Positions 5,902 to 11,719 of a DNA stretch of 11,719 nt are shown in pieces. Position 1 is the stretch's first letter, and each line of letters opens with the position of its first letter. A model generated the notes under the pieces. It saw only the letters and a program-made list of their open reading frames with translations. It searched no databases and was not told the DNA's origin. The DNA lies in assembly GCA_023393265.1 (NCBI GenBank), contig JAEWME010000028.1, positions 1-11,719 of the forward strand. The letters are read 5' to 3'. A program made the translations under genes and the position numbers. The stretch comes from Bacteroidota bacterium (GTDB taxonomy: Bacteria > Bacteroidota > Bacteroidia > Bacteroidales > Prolixibacteraceae).

Positions 5902-7332
5902 ATGTTTAACACTCCATCCAAATCAGAAAATTTCCAGCTAAACTCGCAACTGAAAGTTCTCGTTATTGACGACGAAGTAAATTTCACCGAAGAAATTGAA
6001 GAATTTCTTCAAAACCAGGGATACATTTCATACACCGCTAATAACGTTCAGAAAGGACGTCAGGTGCTTAGAAACCACGATATAGATTTGCTAATTCTGG
6101 ATGTTCGCCTGAAAAATGTAAACGGACTTGATGTGTTGCTCGAAGTTAAACACGAATTTCCCAAATTAGAGGTGATTATTGTTTCGGCGCACGGAGACAT
6201 GGAAACCGTGATTACCGCACTGAGAAATGGCGCTGCCGACTATCTGAAAAAACCTTTTAGGCATACTGATATACAGATTGCCATCCAACGAACACGCCGG
6301 TTTCTTGATCTTCAGCGGGTCATCAAAACAATGGAAGCAAAAAATTCGCTGATTTCAAAGAGCCTTCAGGAAAAAATTAAGCGCGACTTTGTTGGCGAAA
6401 GCAGCCAAATCAAGGAAATTCTTGAAATGGCAATGACAGCCTCAAAATATAAGGATACCAGTGTGCTTATAACGGGAGAAAGCGGTACAGGAAAGGAAAA
6501 TATCGCCCGGATTATTCATTATGAAAGCGAACGAAAGGACAATTTCTTTTGCGCAGTAAACAGTAGTGCGATCACCGACACGCTGCTCGAAAGCGAATTT
6601 TTCGGCCATAAAAAAGGATCGTTCACCGGGGCAATTACCGATAAAAAGGGTTTTTTCGAGGTGAGTGACCAGGGTACTTTATTTCTCGACGAAATAGCCG
6701 ATATGCCAATTAACCTTCAGGCAAAAATATTAAGGGCCATAGAAGAAAAAACAATTACACGAGTTGGTGAAACGGAACCAATTGCAACCGATTTCAGGAT
6801 CATTGCGGCAACCAATCACAACATCGACAAGCTGATTGAAGAGAAGAAATTCAGGCTCGACCTGCTGCACCGACTAAATACAATCCACATTCATATCCCG
6901 CCATTGCGAGAACGTATTGACGATATCGAACCACTGGTAAAGCATTTTGTTGCCGAATTTGCCAGAAAACTCAACAAACCGGAGCCAAAGATTGAACGGG
7001 AAACGATTAATATGCTAAAAAACTATGCTTTCCCCGGAAATGTGCGCGAATTGAGAAACATGGTTGAACGCGCGCTAATTCTTTGTAAAGGCGAATCGCT
7101 GTCTGCCACCCATTTTATGACGAAAGCTTTTGCAGAAAATGAAGTGCAAACAGAAAAGATCAATTACAACCTCGAAGTCAACGAATTATCACTGATCAGG
7201 CTTGCACTAAAAGAGAAGAACTACAACCAAAATAAGGCCGCAGAATTGCTGGGTATAACACGCGACTCGCTTATCCGACGCATGAAAAAATATAACATTC
7301 ATGTTTCGAGAGCCGAAGGGCACAAGGAATAG
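5902..7332 (+). CDS. NtrC-family sigma-54-dependent response regulator
   Basis: This 476-residue transcription activator has three parts. The receiver (about 18-130) has Asp23-Asp24, phosphoacceptor Asp67 (LILDVRL), Ser95 and Lys117 (LKKPF). The AAA+ sigma-54 interaction domain (about 163-390) has Walker A GESGTGKE at 192-199 with Lys198, the sigma-54 contact loop written GSFTGA (239-244) instead of the usual GAFTGA, Walker B LFLDEIAD with Asp263-Glu264, and the RLNTIHIHIPPLRER block. The Fis-type helix-turn-helix (about 427-468) reads NKAAELLGITRDSLIRRMKK. On phosphorylation such proteins oligomerise and use ATP to open sigma-54 promoters. It starts 3 nt after the kinase stop, so the two are almost certainly co-transcribed and cognate. 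No clear -24/-12 promoter was found in the window's spacers, so its targets probably lie elsewhere. The length is normal for the family. Confidence 0.95.
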   Translation: MFNTPSKSENFQLNSQLKVLVIDDEVNFTEEIEEFLQNQGYISYTANNVQKGRQVLRNHDIDLLILDVRLKNVNGLDVLLEVKHEFPKLEVIIVSAHGDMETVITALRNGAADYLKKPFRHTDIQIAIQRTRRFLDLQRVIKTMEAKNSLISKSLQEKIKRDFVGESSQIKEILEMAMTASKYKDTSVLITGESGTGKENIARIIHYESERKDNFFCAVNSSAITDTLLESEFFGHKKGSFTGAITDKKGFFEVSDQGTLFLDEIADMPINLQAKILRAIEEKTITRVGETEPIATDFRIIAATNHNIDKLIEEKKFRLDLLHRLNTIHIHIPPLRERIDDIEPLVKHFVAEFARKLNKPEPKIERETINMLKNYAFPGNVRELRNMVERALILCKGESLSATHFMTKAFAENEVQTEKINYNLEVNELSLIRLALKEKNYNQNKAAELLGITRDSLIRRMKKYNIHVSRAEGHKE

Positions 7333-7340
7333 CGACTAGC

Positions 7341-7739
7341 TTAAATCATATATTCCTGGGCAAGACCTTTGCTGATAAGAATATCGTTCAGGCAAAAGAG
7401 ATCGCCGATTTTCCGGATATTTGGTAGCCCTTCATAGATAGAAGAATCTGCTTTGTAGTAAACGACAGCAAGGTAACGACCATATTTTTCCTTTCGGTCC
7501 TTGATCGTTTCCACAATCACATTATTGTTCTCTGTCAGGTTACTTTTGACAAATTCCGATGATTGATTACCCAGATCCCATTCAGGCGAACCTTTTTTTA
7601 CGCCGTACACTTCCGGTGTGTTTACGCCATAAAGCCTGACCCGTTCATTTCTCACCCAAACTGAGAGACCGAGGTCGATGTCAATTTCGAGGGTATCGCC
7701 ATCAACCACTCTTCTGATAATTGCAGAATATTGATACAT
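7341..7739 (-). CDS. Small staphylococcal-nuclease-like (SNase/TNase) protein
   Basis: This 132-residue protein is a single SNase domain (OB-fold nuclease). It opens with VVDGDTLEIDI, where Asp15 matches the calcium ligand Asp21 of the S. aureus enzyme. VRLYGVNTPE follows, supplying Arg35 and Glu43, the catalytic pair, and KEKYGRY supplies Arg88, matching Arg87. The second usual calcium ligand (Asp40, DTPE) is Asn40 here (NTPE), so metal binding may be altered. No signal peptide or lipobox is seen, so it is predicted to be cytoplasmic, unlike secreted nucleases. The start ATG has no SD-like sequence in front. The gene lies below the yidC terminator and therefore needs its own promoter within about 30 nt. 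A TTTG (7776-7773) followed 14 nt later by TAATCTAA (7758-7751) is the only, weak, candidate. Its 3' end faces the NtrC-type gene across 8 nt. Substrate and role are unknown. Confidence 0.85.
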   Translation of the reverse strand: MYQYSAIIRRVVDGDTLEIDIDLGLSVWVRNERVRLYGVNTPEVYGVKKGSPEWDLGNQSSEFVKSNLTENNNVIVETIKDRKEKYGRYLAVVYYKADSSIYEGLPNIRKIGDLFCLNDILISKGLAQEYMI

Positions 7740-7773
7740 GTTGTCGTGTTTTAGATTACGAACAACAAGTTAC

Positions 7774-7807
7774 AAAAAAAAAGCTGCCAACAGGCAGCTT
7801 TTTTTTT
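7774..7807 (-). terminator. Strong symmetric intrinsic terminator after yidC
   Basis: GCTGCC (7783-7788) pairs perfectly with GGCAGC (7793-7798) around a 4-nt AACA loop. Nine A's (7774-7782) precede the stem and nine T's (7799-7807) follow it, so it reads as a terminator on both strands and the A/T tracts can extend the stem. The yidC stop is at 7815-7817, so on the minus strand the hairpin comes about 16 nt after the stop, as expected for the end of the pyrG-yidC operon. Confidence 0.9.
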
Positions 7808-7814
7808 GTATGGC

Positions 7815-9740
7815 TTATTTTCTGGGTTGAACGCCTTTTTGCTTGGCCATCTCTTCCAATTTCTGCTGAAATTTAGATTTAACTACCGGCTTCTTCTTAT
7901 TAATCAGGATCTGAGCCCTGATTTTTTCTTCATCAATCAACAACCGGAAGATATACATTTGGCCAATAGTGATCACATTTGCCAGGAAATAATAATAACT
8001 AAGACCCGAAGCATAACTATTCAATACGAACAGGAACATAACCGGCATGATGTACATCATTGTTTTCATTCCTGGCATTGCATCTGTATTCTGAGTTTGT
8101 GAATTAAGATGAGTCGAGATAATTGTGGTAACAGTCATGAGCAAACAGAAAAGACTGACATGGTTACCATAGAACGGGATTGTAAATGGCAAATTCAGGA
8201 TCGAATCGTATGTCGAAAGGTCGTGCGCCCAAAGGAAACTCTCCTGCCTCAGCTCAATTGACGATGGGAAAAAGAAGAACATCGCAAACAATACCGGCAT
8301 CTGGAAAAGCATCGGCAAACATCCTCCCAACGGGTTCACTCCTGCTTTTTTGTACAGGTTCATTGTCGCCTGTTGTTTCTCCATCGCCTTATCTTTCCCG
8401 AATTTGGCATTAATCTCGTCTATTTCCGGCTTCAGCGCTTTCATCTTAGCCTGCGATTGGTAAGACTTGTAAGTGAACGGGAAAATGATAAGCTTGATGA
8501 AAATAGTCAGCAAAAGAATAATGATACCAAAATTACTGATATACTGCCTCAGGAAATTGAAGGTTGGGATAACAATGTATTTATTGATTGGGCGAACAAT
8601 CGCATATCCAAGATTTACAAGTCTTTCCATCGACAAATCGTACTGTTTCAGCGTGCTGTAGTGATTTGGTCCGAAAAAGAACTTCATCTTCACACTTTCC
8701 GAGTCTTTACCTTCGTATGGCAAAGAAATATCGGCAGTGTATTCGCCCAGGTATTTGGGGTCTTCTTTGGTTGCAATCGACTTAATCTCAGCTGAAGGAA
8801 AAGCATCCTCTGCAATCAATATAGAAGAAAAGAATAACTGTTTGAAACTGATCCATTTTGACTTGGTTGTGAGCTTTTCTTCTCCGGATTTCCCATAAGA
8901 AAGCTTCTCAACATCATCGTCCAGAAATTTATAATAAACAGTTGTGTAATTGTCCTCTCCATAACTCGATTTCCTTTCCTGGCGAGGCATATCGATACTC
9001 CAGTGTAAATCAAGCGAATTGGTATTACTTGTTACAAGGCTGCTCAATCCTTTTGTTCCAACCTCAAAACCAACAATATAGGAGTTATAATTGATCGTAT
9101 ATTTGTATTCCAGGAATTGTCCGGGCCCCGCCATCAAACGCATGGTAAATACTTTCGAATCTCCTTTGTTGGCTGCATTAAATGCTTCGTTTCCTTCCTT
9201 TCCAATTTTAACCTTTGGTCCTTCAAGTGTGGTCAATTCCGAAGAATCAGAAGGCTCGAAATAAAACGATTCAGTTTCGATACTTCTGTTTTGAGCAAAG
9301 AAATTAAGTCCAAATTCACTTTTGTTTCCTTCAAACAATACCAGCGGCTTCCCGTCGTAAGTCTTAAAATTCTTCAGTTCAACCGAATAAATACGGCCAC
9401 CCTTATTCGTGAAAGTGATCTTTAAAAGGTTATTCTCAACTACGTAAAATTTTTCTTTTCCAACTGAAGCTCCTGCAAATACACCATATCTTTCCCGAAG
9501 TGCCTGTTCTGTTGAAGAACTCAGACTGTCACCAGGCACGATATTTTCTGAAGTGGCATTGACAGAGTCTAATTTCGCTGCCTCAGCCATTTCTTTTTGC
9601 TTTTGTGCCTGAACCAGTTCCAACGAGTCACGGGTTTTCTTTGCCGCTTCAATTTGTTTCTCCGATGGCCGGTTGAAATAACTAAAACCGATCAGAATTC
9701 CAAAAATCAGCAGTATCCCTACAATTGTATTCCTATCCAT
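7815..9740 (-). CDS. yidC: Membrane protein insertase YidC (Oxa1/Alb3 family)
   Basis: YidC inserts proteins into the inner membrane, alone or with SecYEG. This 641-residue protein has the Gram-negative layout. There is an N-terminal anchor helix (residues 5-22), a charged, Ala/Lys/Glu-rich linker (about 27-70), and a large periplasmic beta domain (about 75-350). The five-helix Oxa1 core follows: IIILLLTIFIKLIIFPFTYK, the cytoplasmic hairpin with KMKALKPEIDEINAKFG, NPLGGCLPMLFQMPVLFAMF, and two or three further hydrophobic segments. Lys416 (IFIKLIIFP) occupies the position of the groove arginine of E. coli YidC (Arg366). The tail after the last helix is strongly basic (KKKPVVKSKF to the end), consistent with ribosome binding. 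ATG at 9740 lies 12 nt after the pyrG stop with no SD-like sequence. The two genes are probably one transcript ending at the hairpin just downstream. Confidence 0.97.
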   Translation of the reverse strand: MDRNTIVGILLIFGILIGFSYFNRPSEKQIEAAKKTRDSLELVQAQKQKEMAEAAKLDSVNATSENIVPGDSLSSSTEQALRERYGVFAGASVGKEKFYVVENNLLKITFTNKGGRIYSVELKNFKTYDGKPLVLFEGNKSEFGLNFFAQNRSIETESFYFEPSDSSELTTLEGPKVKIGKEGNEAFNAANKGDSKVFTMRLMAGPGQFLEYKYTINYNSYIVGFEVGTKGLSSLVTSNTNSLDLHWSIDMPRQERKSSYGEDNYTTVYYKFLDDDVEKLSYGKSGEEKLTTKSKWISFKQLFFSSILIAEDAFPSAEIKSIATKEDPKYLGEYTADISLPYEGKDSESVKMKFFFGPNHYSTLKQYDLSMERLVNLGYAIVRPINKYIVIPTFNFLRQYISNFGIIILLLTIFIKLIIFPFTYKSYQSQAKMKALKPEIDEINAKFGKDKAMEKQQATMNLYKKAGVNPLGGCLPMLFQMPVLFAMFFFFPSSIELRQESFLWAHDLSTYDSILNLPFTIPFYGNHVSLFCLLMTVTTIISTHLNSQTQNTDAMPGMKTMMYIMPVMFLFVLNSYASGLSYYYFLANVITIGQMYIFRLLIDEEKIRAQILINKKKPVVKSKFQQKLEEMAKQKGVQPRK

Positions 9741-9752
9741 AAATTTTATTGA

Positions 9753-11417
<1,665 letters not shown>

Positions 11418-11448
11418 CTGTTGTCAAATTTAATGAACGGTTAACAAC

Positions 11449-11480
11449 AAAAAACCCGCCTTCGGTGAGCGGGTCTTTTT
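11449..11480 (-). terminator. Intrinsic terminator between the DUF349-like gene and pyrG
   Basis: ACCCGC (11454-11459) pairs with GCGGGT (11469-11474) around a 9-nt loop. On the minus strand the stem is followed by a T-run (the A's at 11454-11449) and lies 13 nt after the stop of the right-hand gene. T's also follow on the plus strand (11476-11480), so it could work in both directions. It separates that gene from the pyrG promoter. Confidence 0.8.
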
Positions 11481-11486
11481 ATGCGG

Positions 11487-11719
11487 TTATTCGTCGTCTT
11501 CCATCGTCGAATCCATGATCCTGATCTTCTCTTTCAGGAATTCTATCTTCTCTTTGGTATTGGCGATTTTTTGATTTACATCACTGATTAAAGCCTCGGC
11601 ATTCTTTGTATTCGAGAAGAAACCAATGTTGTTGTCGAGCAGCGCGAGGTCGGTTTCCAACTGCTTGAGTTTCGTGATATATTTTTCGCGCTCGAAACGC
11701 ATTTTGTTCTGTCCTCTTC
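11487..11719 (-). CDS. C-terminal end of a coiled-coil protein, probably DUF349 family (truncated by the window edge)
   Basis: About 77 residues are visible up to the TAA stop (11489-11487). The frame is open to the right edge, with RGQNK before the first visible Met at 11702, so that Met is probably internal. The sequence is charged and helical: MRFEREKYITKLKQLETDLA, then LLDNNIGFFSN, then a second helix rich in Lys, Glu and Ile, and an acidic end (MEDDE). This resembles the C-terminal tail of the large DUF349 proteins of Bacteroidota, which in this phylum I recall lying near pyrG and yidC; the resemblance is from memory and was not searched. The function of that family in Bacteroidota is not established. 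A tubulin- or kinetochore-like coiled coil is no better explanation. Confidence 0.55.
   Translation of the reverse strand, partial: RGQNKMRFEREKYITKLKQLETDLALLDNNIGFFSNTKNAEALISDVNQKIANTKEKIEFLKEKIRIMDSTMEDDE

Noticed and set aside
7751..7776. TTTG in the terminator T-tract plus TAATCTAA as a promoter for the nuclease gene
   Set aside because: The spacer is 14 nt rather than 19-21 and the -7 match is poor. It is mentioned in the gene entry but not listed as a feature.
8373..8795. 140-codon plus-strand frame opposite yidC
   Set aside because: It lies antisense inside a clearly coding yidC, has no recognisable domain and is typical of a shadow frame.

Overview
The window looks like a chromosomal segment of a Bacteroidota bacterium, probably of the Bacteroidales/Marinilabiliales type. 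Three things suggest this: a pyrG-yidC pair next to the tail of a DUF349-like protein, promoter-like TAnnTTTG (-7) strings with few strong Shine-Dalgarno sites, and moderately AT-rich DNA with A/T-rich spacers. The assignment is inferred from gene content and was not tested by a search.

Left part (1-7332, all + strand). The window opens inside an asparagine synthase (asnB family) gene that has lost its N-terminal glutaminase half to the window edge. After a 261-bp spacer comes a soluble sensor histidine kinase with three PAS domains and no receiver. A 499-bp spacer without a convincing gene follows, rich in small dyads and promoter-like strings. Then come two tightly linked genes, 3 nt apart: a kinase with an N-terminal receiver (REC-PAS-PAS-HisKA-HATPase) and an NtrC-type regulator (REC-AAA+-Fis). 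The pair is a clear two-component system whose output should be sigma-54-dependent transcription. The receiver on the second kinase could make it the target of another kinase, and the upstream three-PAS kinase is the obvious local candidate, but that wiring is inference.

Right part (7341-11719, all - strand). A small intracellular staphylococcal-nuclease-like protein ends tail-to-tail with the NtrC-type gene. Upstream of it lies a strong symmetric terminator, then yidC (membrane insertase) and pyrG (CTP synthase), which are 12 nt apart and form a leftward housekeeping operon. pyrG appears to start at TTG behind a good Bacteroidota -7 element. A second terminator separates pyrG from the C-terminal end of a coiled-coil, DUF349-like gene that runs off the right edge.

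No mobile element, CRISPR array, intact tRNA or rRNA was seen. The least explained part is the 499-bp spacer. It holds an operator-like dyad abutting a -7 motif, a hairpin 14 nt before the kinase start, a hairpin with a T-run that fits leftward termination behind a leftward -7 motif, and a 25-codon hydrophobic ORF. These are leads rather than demonstrated elements.
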